Shown here: piece after piece, positions 10,274 through 21,322 of the stretch
How the letters are laid out: the number at the start of each line of letters is the position of its first letter
How positions within the stretch are numbered: the first letter of the stretch is position 1
Assembly (NCBI GenBank): GCA_021397845.1
Contig: CM038049.1
Coordinates: 99,850,877-99,914,876, forward strand
DNA from: Areca catechu
Taxonomy: Eukaryota > Streptophyta > Magnoliopsida > Arecales > Arecaceae
Reading direction: 5' to 3'
DNA length: 64,000 nt
Position numbers and translations under genes: made by a program
Notes under the pieces: generated by a model
Seen by the model: only the letters and a program-made list of their open reading frames with translations
Databases searched by the model: none
What the model was told of the DNA's origin: nothing

Positions 10274-11686
10274 TGTTTCCCAGAAATGGAGCCCAAGAGG
10301 GGGGGTGAATTGGGTCTTTTTGAAAATTTAAGACAATAATATGAGGGACTAGTGGTGCTTGTGAACAATGATAAATTTAATGCAAGATATTAGCAATAAT
10401 TAAAGAGCAAGAGAGGAAAAGAGTAATCACACACAAACACAAGGTTTATAGTGGTTCGGTGCAAACCTAGCACCTACATCCACTCCCCAAGCCACCCTTG
10501 GGAATTTCACTATAATCCAAACAAGATTACAGTCGACTTGTTTTTCACAAGGCTCACAAGTCAAAACCTAAGTTGGTTTTGTCACTTAGGCTTATCAACA
10601 AACCTTAACACTTGTTTTGTTTTCGGGCTCATAAGATAACCCTAGTTGGTTTTATCCCTTTGGCTCACCAACAAACCATAATAACCTTCTTTCAAGACAC
10701 CCTTGAAAGCAAGGTCAAATCACAATAAAATAGATATATAATTTAAAAATAAAACAAACTCTCTTCAAGAGTAGATTGGAATCTTTGAAGCTCTAAGTAG
10801 TTGCTTTGTCTTCACTTCTTCCTTGGAATCTCCTTCAAAGTGCCTCTTTTTGGAATGAAATAAGGATGAGCTTGTAGGCTTTTCAAGGAATCAAACTATA
10901 AGAGGCTTTTGATGTGAAGTATTTGAGAGAATATTGGCTTTTTGGCTTTTGAGTAGACTTGAATGCACTTCAATACACTTCTCTTGCTTTAAAATGAGGT
11001 TGGTGGAGGTTAAATACACCAAGAACCTTCCAAAAAATGGTTTGTGACTGTTGGTACCTCGAAAATAGCCGTTTGTAGCTTGAAAAGCAAGTTCTGCAAG
11101 CCAGAAAAATAGATCCGTTAGAGCTGTCAGGCTGCAAGTGTCGACACTTGGCTATCAGGTGTCGACACTTGAACATTCAAGTGTCGACAATTGATGCACA
11201 GTTGTCGACACTTGACACAAAAATCCTCAATATTACAAAGTTCTATATTTTCAAAATTCTCAGGCCTTGAGTCGATACTTGGAACCTAAGTGTCGACACT
11301 TGGTGTCGACACTTGGATATAGGTGTCGACACTTGGCATGCTAAGAATTTTTGTCTATGCCAAATGCTGAAGTGTCGACACTCGACTGTCCAGGTGTCGA
11401 CACTTGAGACTGAAAAATCTCAGATTCAAGTGTAAATGCCTCGAAAACATAAATATAATTCTAGAAAACATAAACACATAATATTTAAACATTTAGATAC
11501 CCTTTTTTAATGAAGAGGATGCCCGGATTTGTGAGAATTGCTCCATGCCATTACGTGCCATAAACCATAAGTTTTTGAGATTTTGAGGTGCTCTCTTCCT
11601 GAAAACTCACAACTTGAAATCCTCATTAGAATACAATATGCACTCAATGTTTTGTTATTCATCAAAATCACTGGGTGGAGCCAATA
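10274..11686 (-). repeat. 3' LTR of element F (1413 bp)
   Basis: The plus strand runs from TGTTTCCCAGAAATGG to GGAGCCAATA, with the terminal CA changed to TA. It is closely similar to 19816-21267. An AT-rich TATATA-like segment lies near 10728-10745 in element polarity, downstream of the palindrome cluster. Confidence 0.9.
11130..11415. repeat. Cluster of 16-bp palindromes in U3 of F (3' LTR)
   Basis: The perfect palindrome CAAGTGTCGACACTTG (11135-11150) and one- or two-base variants recur about ten times in 280 bp, for example at 11178-11193, 11200-11215 and 11287-11302. In element polarity the cluster lies upstream of the probable TATA region. It looks like an array of binding sites for a dimeric DNA-binding protein. 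Palindromic motif clusters are a known Sirevirus LTR feature. Confidence 0.85.
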
Positions 11687-12060
11687 ATCTCTCCCTTTTT
11701 GATGATGACAAAACCTTGAGTAAAAAGGAAATATATTTCAAACTTTAACAATTTAATTTATGAATATGAATTTAAGTCATAAGAGAGGCAAAAACTTCAT
11801 AGTTAGGAAGAATCAATCTCCCCCTTAATTAGATACTTCTTATTAAGGTAAACTTCAAAGATTCTTACAAGGTAAAAAATCAACACAATCAATACAATTT
11901 CTCAACAAAGTTATGAATTAACACCTTTTTCTCAGCAAATTTATACATCAATAAAATCAATACACTTTCTCCCCCTTTTTGTCAATCATTAGAAAGGGGA
12001 ATTTTTCCTCCCCCTTACAATGAGCATGGAGACAAAAAGATAGTAGAGAATCAAATAACA
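11687..12060 (-). other. Repeated polypurine tracts upstream of the 3' LTR of F
   Basis: The minus strand reads AAAAAGGGAGAGAT directly before the LTR (11687-11700). Similar tracts occur at about 11816-11828, 11968-11983 and 12007-12018 (for example AAAAAGGGGGAGAAAG). Multiple purine tracts near the 3' LTR are characteristic of Sireviruses. The rest of 11700-12310 is AT-rich with no gene. Confidence 0.7.
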
Positions 12061-12314
12061 TAGATATCAGAGCCAAAATTATACTAACATAAAAGAGTAT
12101 CAGAGCTAAAATATACCAAGATAAAAGAGTATCATAGCCAAAAAAATAGTAAAGTGATTCATTGAAACACAAATAATGAGTACTGAACTGAAATGTATAT
12201 AATAGATAAGTTTTCAGTACAAAATTTGCTGAGTCATCAGCAAGGGCTGAAACATACAGATATCATATAAGTATCAAACATACAACACAAGGGCTATAAC
12301 AGGCATCTGTGAGG

Positions 12315-13904
12315 CTAATCCTCATCAGATGGAACATCAAGACTGAATGGAGCACTGATCCTAGATCTAGTGGCTAATGCCCTAGGAGGTGCTAAAGCTC
12401 TACGACTCCTATTACGGCCGGAAGGACCAAAGGCGGGTACAATCCTAGATGATCTAGTGGAAGTAGGTGAAAGAAGATCAGCTGGCATAACAAGGTCTGG
12501 TGTGGAATCAACCAAGGCAGAAGTAGGAGCTGGTGTAGTGGGAGGATCTCGACTGACCACCTCATAGTCATCGGCACTGCCATCACTGTCGCTGTCACTG
12601 CCCACCACCTCTGTAGCTCGGTCAACATCCTGATCACCACCCTCAACAAAATCAGCATGGTCGCTCTGGTGATCGCCGCCATCATCATCATCATCGTCAT
12701 CATCATCATCATCATCTGATCGTGCAACTGCAGGGGCTGCAAGAGGTATAAGGGATCTCAATAGACCCTCAATGCAAGAGAATCCTTCCTCCATGGATCT
12801 GCGAATCTCAGCATACTCCGAGGTAGTATGTGCTCATAGAAGCTCGACCTCGCTACGTAGCTGAGTCATCTCACCTCTAATCTCTGTGAACTGCTCTCTG
12901 GCATGCTCCTCAAAAGATAGTACTATAGACGGTGGCGGAGGAGCTGAAGTGTCAGGAGACAAGTGCTCTACCTGTGTCGATGGTACATCTACTGGAGGAA
13001 AAACTGCTGGCTCAGATGGTCTAGCCTCTGCCTCTCGAATCTCGTCATCCTCATCTGGCTCCTGGCCAGACTCTCTGCGAACCCATCGACCTCCAACTAA
13101 CCTGTATCCCATGCGGTGCAATGACCTCTCGTCGTACACATCGGTGTGTAGTATCTCCTTGGGGATCTCCCCCTCCAATGATACTCCACATGCTCTGAAA
13201 AGTCTGGTCAGTGCCATGCCGTATGGTAGACAGTGTCGGTGATGTGTCGCAGCATCATGCATCTGAGTGAGCATCAGGGATGGAAGATCAATCTGCCTTT
13301 TCTCAATCAGGCTCGTCATCACCATCAGCTCCCTCTCGGTCATGAAGTCAAATCTCCTAGTCTTTGGTAGCAGAATCCGTGCTGTGATGTGGTGCAGTAG
13401 GCGCATCTCCAATGACAACTGGTTCACGGTAACTATGGATATACCGCGAACATCCTCTCTCTCAAGAATGCACCTGAATGCAGCCTCTCTATCATCCACT
13501 GAAAAGACAGACTCCCCTCCGAGGGATCTCCCATACTCGGCTCAGAAGCTCATCTGTCAATGAAATCTGAATGCCCCTGACTGAAGTAGTCCACAGTAGT
13601 CATCGACAATCCAATGCACCATAAAACTCTCTCACTAGGTGAGGATAGTACCTCTCCTGCATAGTGCAGAATGGTACTAATCCTGCATCAGTGAGTACCT
13701 ATCGAATACCGAAGTGGTGCATATCGAAGCACTGCAAGTCGACTCTCCTCCCTGAGGCTACTAACTTCCCTGCCATCCTCTCTGCAGGGGGGAGCTCGAT
13801 GTGGCTGTACTGCTCGGCTGTGCTGTATCAAATATGGCCTTCGACCTCCTCTCAACACCATGACTGGGCCTCTCCCTAACTGCAAGTCTCTTCCTTGGAC
13901 CCAT
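12315..13904 (-). pseudogene. Extra 3' gene of F in the env-like position; resembles plant transposon-associated protein
   Basis: The frame starts at the ATG at 13904 (MGPRKRLAVRERPSHG) and runs to 12315 with several stops and shifts, including a TGA at 12834-12836. The middle part has a YYPHLVREFYGAL-like motif and, later, LLPKTRRFDFMTEREL and LPYGMALTRLFRACGVSLEGE-type motifs. I associate these with the 'putative plant transposon protein' family, seen beside several plant retroelements. The C-terminal part contains a heptad-like helix and a run of 12 aspartates (encoded near 12680-12718). I see no signal peptide or transmembrane segment, so an envelope role is unsupported. Position between RNase H and the 3' LTR matches the extra gene of Sireviruses. 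Confidence 0.7.
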
Positions 13905-14048
13905 TATAGCAAACTGACCAGGGAAGAAGGAAGATAGGTTTAGAACATGGCTACAGGCTGAGATAAGGAGAGTTTCATTTCTTGAAAAATGTTCAGATAG
14001 GTTTTGAAAACCAAAATTTAAACCAACAACGTTTGAAAAATTTGTCAA

Positions 14049-14897
14049 TCAGTTTAAAGTGGAATTCTTACAATTTGTACTTTGATTAAATAACAAAATT
14101 TTGAACAAGATTTATAGAAAATATTTTTGTTCGTTAGAACACATTTGAATCTTTGGAAAAATAATTTTTGTAAGGTCTAAAAATCAAAAACCATGGGATT
14201 TGGGTCTAAACACTTAGGGTTTTAGCTAATAGGCAAAAATGTCGCAAATATATCACGAGAAACCATTCTAAATTAACAATAAAAGGATTTAGCATACTTA
14301 ATTGAGATGAAAACCCAAATTATTTTGGTCAAAAATCAATAGAATAGTGTTTTTGTGAAAAGTGGGTGAAAAGGGCGTGAAAACGACCAAAAGACGAGGG
14401 AAATCCGAGAAAAATACGTTTAAATCACTATTCCCTCAAATGGAGTTTTAGAAATCCACTAAAACATGCAAAAATCCGGTTAGATTCATGAAAAATATTT
14501 GGAAAACCCCAATCACGGTTGTTTGGTTCGAAAACGACAAAACCAAAAATAAGAAAAAATAAAATAAAATTGGAAGGGGGAAATACCTGATTTGTGATGG
14601 ATTAAAGAGTAAAAGGATGGATTTGGATAGAGGGGACCACTGTTACAAGAAATTGGCGGGGGAAAGAAAATTACAAAACCCTTGTTCAGCCTTTTTAGAA
14701 ACAGCTTCGGTTTCGCAAGTGTCGAAACTTCGAATGTGTCAAGTGTTGACACTTGGTCAGGTGTCGACACTTGACAATTTTCAAGTGTCGACACTTGGCC
14801 AAAAAAGTTAGGAAAATCCAGAAATTTTTTTTTAAAAATAGGAAATATTTTGATAAGGATTTTGGGGCTTTAATCAATAAGTTTTGAGCTCTAAGAT
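14049..14897 (-). other. AT-rich spacer between RNase H and the extra gene of F
   Basis: This holds no gene. At about 14715-14800 it contains four or more copies of the LTR palindrome core GTGTCGACACTTG or decayed forms, in an otherwise AT-rich setting. It may be the leader or promoter of the extra 3' gene, which is inference. Confidence 0.5.
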
Positions 14898-16466
14898 TTA
14901 GGTATAATTGATACTAAGAGAGTTCAAGGAGAATGGATCAATGACACCTAACTCTCTTCTAATCAAACAAAACCTATCCTCACTCAAAGGTTTGGTAAAC
15001 ACATCTGCTAACTGATCATCAGTACAAACAAAATCAAGAATTACATTAGAGTTTTGTACATGATCTCTTATGAAATGATGCCTTATTTCAATGTGTTTAC
15101 TTCTTGAATGTTGCACAGGATTTTTAGATAGGTTGATTGCACTAGTATTATCACATCTTATGGGTGTCTTAGTTAGTTTAATACCAAAATCTTCGAGTTG
15201 CTGTTTGATCCAGAGGATTTGAGCACAACAGCTTCCAGCTGCTATATATTCGGCTTCCACCGTAGATAAAGCAACTGAGTTCTGTTTCTTGCTACTCCAA
15301 GAGATCAAATTTACTCCAAGAAACTGACAGGTTCCACTAGTACTTTTATGATCAAGGTTACACCCAGCAAAGTCAGCATCAGAATAAGCAATCAATTCAA
15401 ATGAAGAATCTCTAGAGTACCATAAACCAATTTCAATTGAGCCAGATAGATATCTAAGTATGCGTTTAACAACCAAAAGATGAGACTCTTTAGGATTAGA
15501 CTGATATCTAGCACACATACAGATACTAAACATGATATCTGGCCTACTAGCAGTAAGATATAACAATGAACCGATGATGCCACGATATAATTTTTGGTCT
15601 ATAGACTTACCTGATTCATCCTTGTCAAGTCTATATGTAGAGCTCATAGGGGTACCTAAAGGCTTAGTGTTCTCCATACCAAACTTCTTGAGTATTTCTT
15701 TTGTGTATTTTGTTTGGTTGATGAAGATCCCCTCTTTGGTTTGCCTTATTTGGAGTCCGAGGAAGAAATTCAGTTCTCCCATCATGCTCATCTCGAATTC
15801 ACCCTGCATTAACTTCGCAAAATCTTGACAAAGAGATTCATTAGTAGCACCAAATATTACATCATCTACATAGATTTGTACTACTAAGAGATCATCATTC
15901 TTTTTCTTTAAAAATAAATTTTTATCTACATTACCTCTAGTAAAATCATTTTTCAGCAAAAAGGAGCTTAAACGATCATACCAAGCTCTTGGAGCTTGTT
16001 TCAATCCATATAAAGCTTTATGATGTTTATAAACATGATTTAGAAATTCAGAATTTTCAAAACCAGGGGGTTGCTCAACGTAAACTTCTTCTTCAATTAA
16101 TCTATTTAAAAAGGTACTTTTAACATCCATTTGATATAGTTTAAAATTCATGAAGCAAGCAAAAGCCAACAATAGCCTAATTGCCTCAAGTCTAGCCACA
16201 GGAGCAAAGATTTCATCAAAATCTATCCCTTCCTCCTGATTGTATCCTTTGGCAACTAGTCTAGCTTTATTTCTAGTTACTACTCCATTTTCATCAAGTT
16301 TATTTCGAAAAACCCATTTTGTACCAATAATTAAAGTGTTTGAAGGCCTATCTACTAATATCCAAACATTGTTCCTTTTAAATTGATTAAGTTCATCATG
16401 CATAGCATTTATCCAATTACTATCACATTCAGCTTCCTCAATAGTTTTAGGTTTAATTTGAGACAA
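14898..16466 (-). pseudogene. pol: copia reverse transcriptase and RNase H of element F
   Basis: A 522-codon frame covers the complete copia RT and RNase H. Visible landmarks are IGTKWVFRNKLDENG near residue 48, the GIDFDEIFAPVARLEAIRLL block near 79, MDVKSTFLN near 113, the catalytic YVDD near 198, and QMDV/LKQAPRAWYD motifs. They continue with RNase H landmarks YSDADFAG near 378, VEAEYIAAG near 417 and the DNTSAINLSKNPVQHSRSKH block. All catalytic aspartates I can see are present, so this part is nearly intact. It is one frame out of register with the integrase frame that overlaps it at 16453-16466, caused by a slip in a T run. It copies the element RNA into DNA inside the virus-like particle. 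Confidence 0.93.
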
Positions 16467-17592
16467 AAACTAAGTAATCACAGATATTTCTAAGGGATGA
16501 TCGAGTACTTACACCTTTAGATGGATCACCTATAATTAGTTCTTTTGGGTGTCCATGAGCATACCTCCATTCTTTTGGTAATGGATCAACAGTTGATGTA
16601 TTTTCATCACCTTGTGCTTGATCTCCTTCAGTGTTTTGATCATCGTTCTGTTCCTTGGTAAGCCCTTCATTGTTGTTTATTTCTTCAGTTTTCTTGCTAC
16701 CTGTTTCATCAGAAAGTACATCTTTTTTTCTTGAAGATTTTTGGTTAGTTTCATCAAATACCACATGTATGGATTCTTCAACAACAAGTGTTCTTCTGTT
16801 GAAGACCCTGTATGCCTTACTAGATGTGGAGTAGCCTAGAAAGACTCCCTCATCTGATTTGGCATTAAATTTACTCAAATTATCTTTACCATTGTTTAAG
16901 ATGAAACAACGGCATCCAAAAACATGAAAATAACGAATTGAGGGTTTTCTACCCTTCCAAAGCTCATAAGGTGTTTTCTTTAAAATCGATCGAATTAAAA
17001 CTCGATTTAAAATATAGCATGCAGTATTTATGGCTTCCACCCAAAAATATCTAGGTAAATCATTTTTACAAAGCATGGTGCGTGCCATTTCTTCAAGAGT
17101 TCTATTTTTTCTTTCTACTACCCCATTTTGTTGAGGTGTCCTAGGTGCAGAAAAATTGTGATGAATTCCATTTTCAATACAAAATTTATCAAAATCAGCA
17201 TTTTCAAATTCGGTTCCATGATCACTTCTCAAAGATACTACTGAAACACCTTTTTCATTCAAAACTCTTTTATGAAATCTAATAAATTCAGAAAAAGTTT
17301 CATCTTTATGTGCTAAAAACATGATCCATGTAAATCGTGAGAAATCATCTACAATGACTAGACCATACTTCTTACCTCCCAAACTAGATGTTCTAGTTGG
17401 CCCAAAGAGGTCCATGTGAAGCAATTCCAAAGGTCTAGATGTAGAGATTACTCATTTTGGTTTGAAAGAGGATTTTGTTTGTTTTCCAAGTTGACATGCA
17501 CTGCAAATCTTATCTTTTTCAAAATTGAGTTTAGACAAATCCTTTACCAAATTCTTTTTGCTAAGTTTTGAAATTAAATGCATGCTTGCATG
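16453..17592 (-). pseudogene. pol: copia integrase of element F
   Basis: The frame from 17430 shows the catalytic core: MDLFGPT with the first aspartate, SLRSDHGTEF with the second, and APRTPQQNGVVERKNRTL with the glutamate. The C-terminal region (KTPYELWKGRKPS, GVFLGYSTSSKAYRVFNRRT) is typical of copia. The zinc-binding HHCC part lies upstream (about 17430-17650) and contains a stop before MELLHMDLF. Integrase joins the element DNA to the chromosome. The downstream end is acidic and shifts frame into the RT at 16466. Confidence 0.92.
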
Positions 17593-18051
17593 TCATAGTC
17601 TACGATGCCAAAGCCAACTAGTTTCATCGATCTTGGCTTCCATTGCCACTAGACATTGACCTTTCTGAATAGGGAGATCATCAAGATCAACCATATAAAT
17701 ATTGCCATGCCTATGACCAATGAACTTAATGCCATTGTCATCTAGACTAGAAACAATGCACAAGGAAGATTCAAAAACAACTTTAAATTTTTTGTCACAA
17801 AACTGACTAATGCTAAGCAAGTTATGTTTTAAACCATCAACATATAATACATTATCAATATAAGAGGTAGGAGTGATATGGATTTTACCAATACCGATAA
17901 TTTTGCCCTTTCCATTATCACCAAAAGTTACATTGCCACCATTTTGATATGTGAGTGATGAGAACTGCTCCACATCTCCTGTCATATGCCTTGAGCAACC
18001 GCTATCATGGTACCACATCCTTTTCTTATTGGTTGCAAGGCATACCTGCAA
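17593..18051 (-). pseudogene. pol: copia protease of element F
   Basis: Near the start the frame has WYHDSGCSRHMTGD, the aspartic protease D-S-G active site in the form usual for copia. It is followed by FGDNGKGKIIGIGKI and VDGLKHNLLSISQFCDK, and leads into the Gag-pre-integrase segment (ETSWLWHRRL). The frame is in register with gag upstream and integrase downstream, each separated by single stop codons. That is consistent with one ancestral gag-pol frame. Confidence 0.9.
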
Positions 18052-18093
18052 TAAAGATCAAGTGGAGACTTTAGGTACCCAAGCCATCTTGGG

Positions 18094-19758
18094 TCATTTT
18101 TGGTTAGTGGCATTGGTTCCTTTCGGAACCCAAACTTTCTTAGTGTTATTTAACTTTCTTTTGTTGCATATATAAGATTTGTGTCCTTTGATACCACAAG
18201 TATAGCAAGTAATGGATGAAGATGCAGGCACAAAGAAATTTTTAAAGAGTTTTTGTTTCTTATGAGTTCTGAAACCTAAACCTGCTTTGTCAAATACTGC
18301 TCTTTGGTTATTTAAGAGTAAGTTCAATTTTTCAGAACTGTAAGTAAATTTTTCTACAAAAGGTTTTAGTTTTTCAATTTCTTCTTTATATCTTTTGTTT
18401 TCATTTAAAATTTCTTTGCTTTGTTTTGACAAATTTTCATTTGAAAGTAAGTCATTTTTCTTTTTAAGGATATCCTTTTCTTTTTCAAGTGCCATAATCT
18501 TATCATTTAATTTTTTATTTTGTATAAGAAGGCATTCATTTTCATTTGAAAGGTTGTTATTTGTTTTGGCCAGATCCAAATTTTGCTTCTTTAAATCTTT
18601 ATGTTTTGAATTTAGCTTTTGAAATTCTATGACTAGTTCGTCAAAAACTTCATGAAGCTCATCAAAAGTAAATTCATTCTCGGTTTCGGAACATACCTCA
18701 TCATGATCGGCCATCAGACATAAGTTTGCTACCTCCTGCTATTCTTCCTCAGAACTGGAGTCTTCACTTTCACTCCAGGTTGCCATCATGGCTTTCTTTC
18801 TCAGTTTTCTTCTGCTTTTCTTTAACAAGGGGTAGTCTATCTTGAAATGCCTGGATTTTTTGCACTCAAAACACGTAGGCTGCTCCTTCTCCTTTTCTTT
18901 GTCCTTCTCTTTGCTCGGCTCACCTTTCAGAGGTTTCTTTTTGTAGTTAAACTTTTTCTTCCTCATGAACCTCCTGAATTTTCTTGCTAACAGAGCCGTC
19001 TCATCTTCTTCATCATCTTCTTCGGAGTCTTCGCTTGAGTCCTCTCAAGTAGTAGATTTGAACGCGATCGCCTTCTTCTTTTTATCGACCTCTCCATTCT
19101 TTTATTTGAGGGAGAGCTCATAAGTCATTAGAGAACCCAACAGTTGTTCCAGCGGGAGAGTGTTGACATCCTTAGCTTCTTCAATAGCAGTGACCTTTGC
19201 ATCCCATGAAGCTGGTAGAGACCTGAGAAGTTTATTCACAAGTTCACCGTTAGAAATAATTTTTCCTAGGCTTCTCATGCCATTCACAATATTTGTGAAC
19301 CTAGTGTATATCTCACTAATAGACTCAGTAGGTTCCATTTTAAACATTTCGTATGTGTGAATAAGCATGTTGACCTTGGTGGTTTTCACTTGATGTGTAC
19401 CCTCATGGGTAACCTCAAGTGTATCCCAAATCTCCTTGGCGGAGAGATAATTTGATATTCTATTAAATTCACTTGGATCAAGAGAATAAAATAAAAGGTT
19501 CATTGCCTTAGCATTAAGCTCGATTTGCTTAATGTCATTCTCATCCCAATCATCTTCCATTTTTGGAGTGAGAATGCCATTAATCAACATTGTAGGCTGA
19601 TGAGGACCTTTTACAATTGTCCTCCATAAATTATAATCAAGAGCTTGAATAAATATGCACATGCGTGTCTTCCAGTATGTGTAATTTGTGCCATTAAAAA
19701 GTGGGGGACGATTTGAAGCTTGACCTTCAACAATACCCATTCCTATTGGGACTGCCAT
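18094..19758 (-). pseudogene. gag: copia gag of element F, one frame with three stops
   Basis: The ATG at 19758 opens a 218-codon capsid part with FNGTNYTYWKTRM and SAKEIWDTLEVTHEGTHQVK, typical of copia Gag. It stops at 19102. In the same frame follow a lysine/glutamate-rich part with a zinc knuckle (CFECKKSRHF..., about 18860). That knuckle's last cysteine is replaced by tyrosine (IDYPLLKK). Then come a long coiled coil (18714 to about 18330) and a second, intact knuckle CYTCGIKGHKSYIC (about 18165-18210). Stops at 19102, about 19046 and about 18739 are all in frame. A long coiled coil after the knuckle is usual for Sirevirus Gag. Confidence 0.9.
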
Positions 19759-19798
19759 GATCTTTTACTCAAGATCCTTGGACCTACAAGAGAGTATC

Positions 19799-19813
19799 GG
19801 TGCTCTGATACCA
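19799..19813 (-). other. Primer-binding site of element F (initiator tRNA-Met)
   Basis: The minus strand reads TGGTATCAGAGCACC two bases after the 5' LTR end, matching the 3' end of initiator tRNA-Met. Confidence 0.92.
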
Positions 19814-19815
19814 CT

Positions 19816-21267
19816 TATTGCCCAGAAATGGAGCCCAAGAGGGGGGGTGAATTGGGTCTTTTTGAAAATTTAAGACAATAATATGAGGGACTAGTGGTGC
19901 TTGTGAACAATGATAAATTTAATGCAAGATGTTAGCAATAATTAAAGAGCAAGAGAGGAAAAGAGAAATCACACACAAACACAAGGTTTATAGTGGTTTA
20001 GTGCAAACCTAGCACCTACATCCACTCCCCAAGCCACCCTTGGGAATTTCACTATAATCCAAACTAGATTACAGTCGACTTGTTTTTCACAAAGCTCACA
20101 AGTCAAAACCTAAGTTGGTTTTGTCACTTAGGCTTACCAACAAACCTTAACACTTGTTTTGTCTTCGGGCTCACAAGTTAACCCTAGTTGGTTTTATCCC
20201 TTTGGCTCACCAACAAACCACAATAACCTTCTTTCAAGACACCCTTAAAAGCAAGGTCAAATCACAATAAAACAGATATATAATTTAAAAATAAAACAAA
20301 CTCTCTTCAAGAGTAGATTGGAATCTTTGAAGCTCAAGTAGTTTCTTTGTCTTCACTTCTTCCTTGGAATCTCCTTCAAAGTGCCTCTTTTTGGAATGAA
20401 ATAAGGATGAGCTTGTAGGCTTTTCAAGGAATCAAACTATAAGAGGCTTTTGATGTGAAGTATTTGAGAGAATATTGGCTTTTTGGCTTGAGTAGACTTG
20501 AATGCACTTCAAAACACTTCTCTTGCTTTAAAATGAGGTTGGTGGAGGTTAAATACACCAAGAACCTTCCAAAAAATGGTTTGTGACCGTTGGTACCTTG
20601 GAAATAGATGTTTGTAGCTTGAAAAGCAAGTTCTGCAAGCCAGAAAAATAGATCCGTTAGAGCTGTCAGGCTGCAAGTGTCGATACTTGGCTGTCAGGTG
20701 TCGATACTTGGCCGTCAGGTGTCGACACTTGATCTCTGGGTATCGACACTTGAACATTCAAGTGTCGACACTTGATGCACAGGTGTCAACACTTGACACA
20801 AAAATCCTTAATATTACAAAGTTCTGTATTTTCAAAATTCTCAAGCCTTGAGTCGACACTTGGAACCTAAGTGTCGACACTTGGTGTCGACACTTGGATA
20901 TAGGTGTCGACACTTGGCATGCCAAGGATTTTTATCTGTGCCAAATGCTAAAGTATCGACACTCGACTGTCCAGGTGTCAACACTTGAGACTGAAAAATC
21001 TCAGATTCAAGTGTAAATACCTCGAAAACATAAATATAATTCTAGAAAACATAAACACATAATATTTAAACATTTAGATGCCCTTTTTCAATGAAGAGGA
21101 TGCCCGGATTTATGAGAATTGCTCCATGCCATTACGTGCCATAAACCATAAGTTTTTGAGATTTTGAGGTGCTCTCTTCCTGAAAACTCACAACTTGAAA
21201 TCCTCATTAGAATACAATATGCACTCAATGTTTTTTTATTCATCAAAATCACTGGGTGGAGCCAACA
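19816..21267 (-). repeat. 5' LTR of element F (1452 bp)
   Basis: The plus strand runs from TATTGCCCAGAAATGG (initial TG changed to TA) to GGAGCCAACA and is followed by CAGGA. It differs from the 3' LTR at a few percent of sites and has one extra palindrome unit. Confidence 0.9.
20675..20995. repeat. Cluster of 16-bp palindromes in U3 of F (5' LTR)
   Basis: About eleven copies of CAAGTGTCGACACTTG or close variants. Several differ by C-to-T changes at the central CpG (TCGATAC, TCAACAC), which is the expected decay of a methylated CpG. Confidence 0.85.
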
Positions 21268-21301
21268 CAGGATCTGTGCTAGCGTTGGACAAAGCGGGTT
21301 C

Positions 21302-21320
21302 GCCCTCCTTCTAGCACCAA
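21302..21320 (-). other. Primer-binding site of element G
   Basis: The minus strand reads TGGTGCTAGAAGGAGGGCG three bases (GAT) after the LTR end. The GAT spacer is the same as in A, B and D, although the site differs. The matching tRNA is unknown to me. Confidence 0.5.
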
Positions 21321-21322
21321 TC

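Larger units (their letters stand above)
10274..21267 (-). mobile_element. Element F: Sirevirus-type Ty1/copia retrotransposon (11 kb)
   Basis: Two LTRs of 1.41 and 1.45 kb are flanked by the perfect duplication CAGGA (10269-10273 and 21268-21272). In minus-strand order it has a 5' LTR, a tRNA-Met primer site, gag with zinc knuckles, protease, integrase, reverse transcriptase and RNase H. An extra open frame follows in the position of an env-like gene, then purine tracts and the 3' LTR. Protease before integrase before RT is the copia order. The large size, the extra 3' gene, the multiple purine tracts and the palindrome-rich LTRs fit the Sirevirus (SIRE/Maximus) group. Stops and one frameshift make it inactive. 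It lies inside element G. Confidence 0.92.

Noticed and set aside
11130..11415. CRISPR-like array of short repeats
   Set aside because: The palindromes are irregularly spaced, lie within plant retrotransposon LTRs, and are present in both LTRs. A CRISPR array is not plausible in this context.
12392..12742. 116-codon minus-strand frame with a methionine run
   Set aside because: It is an out-of-frame reading of the poly-aspartate GAT repeat in the extra gene of element F.
12315..13904. Envelope (env) gene of the copia element
   Set aside because: The position matches the env-like slot, but I see no signal peptide, transmembrane helix or fusion motif. The motifs fit a transposon-associated protein better.
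18395..18622. Phenylalanine/serine-rich plus-strand frame resembling membrane segments
   Set aside because: It is the complement of the lysine/glutamate-rich coiled coil of copia gag on the minus strand.
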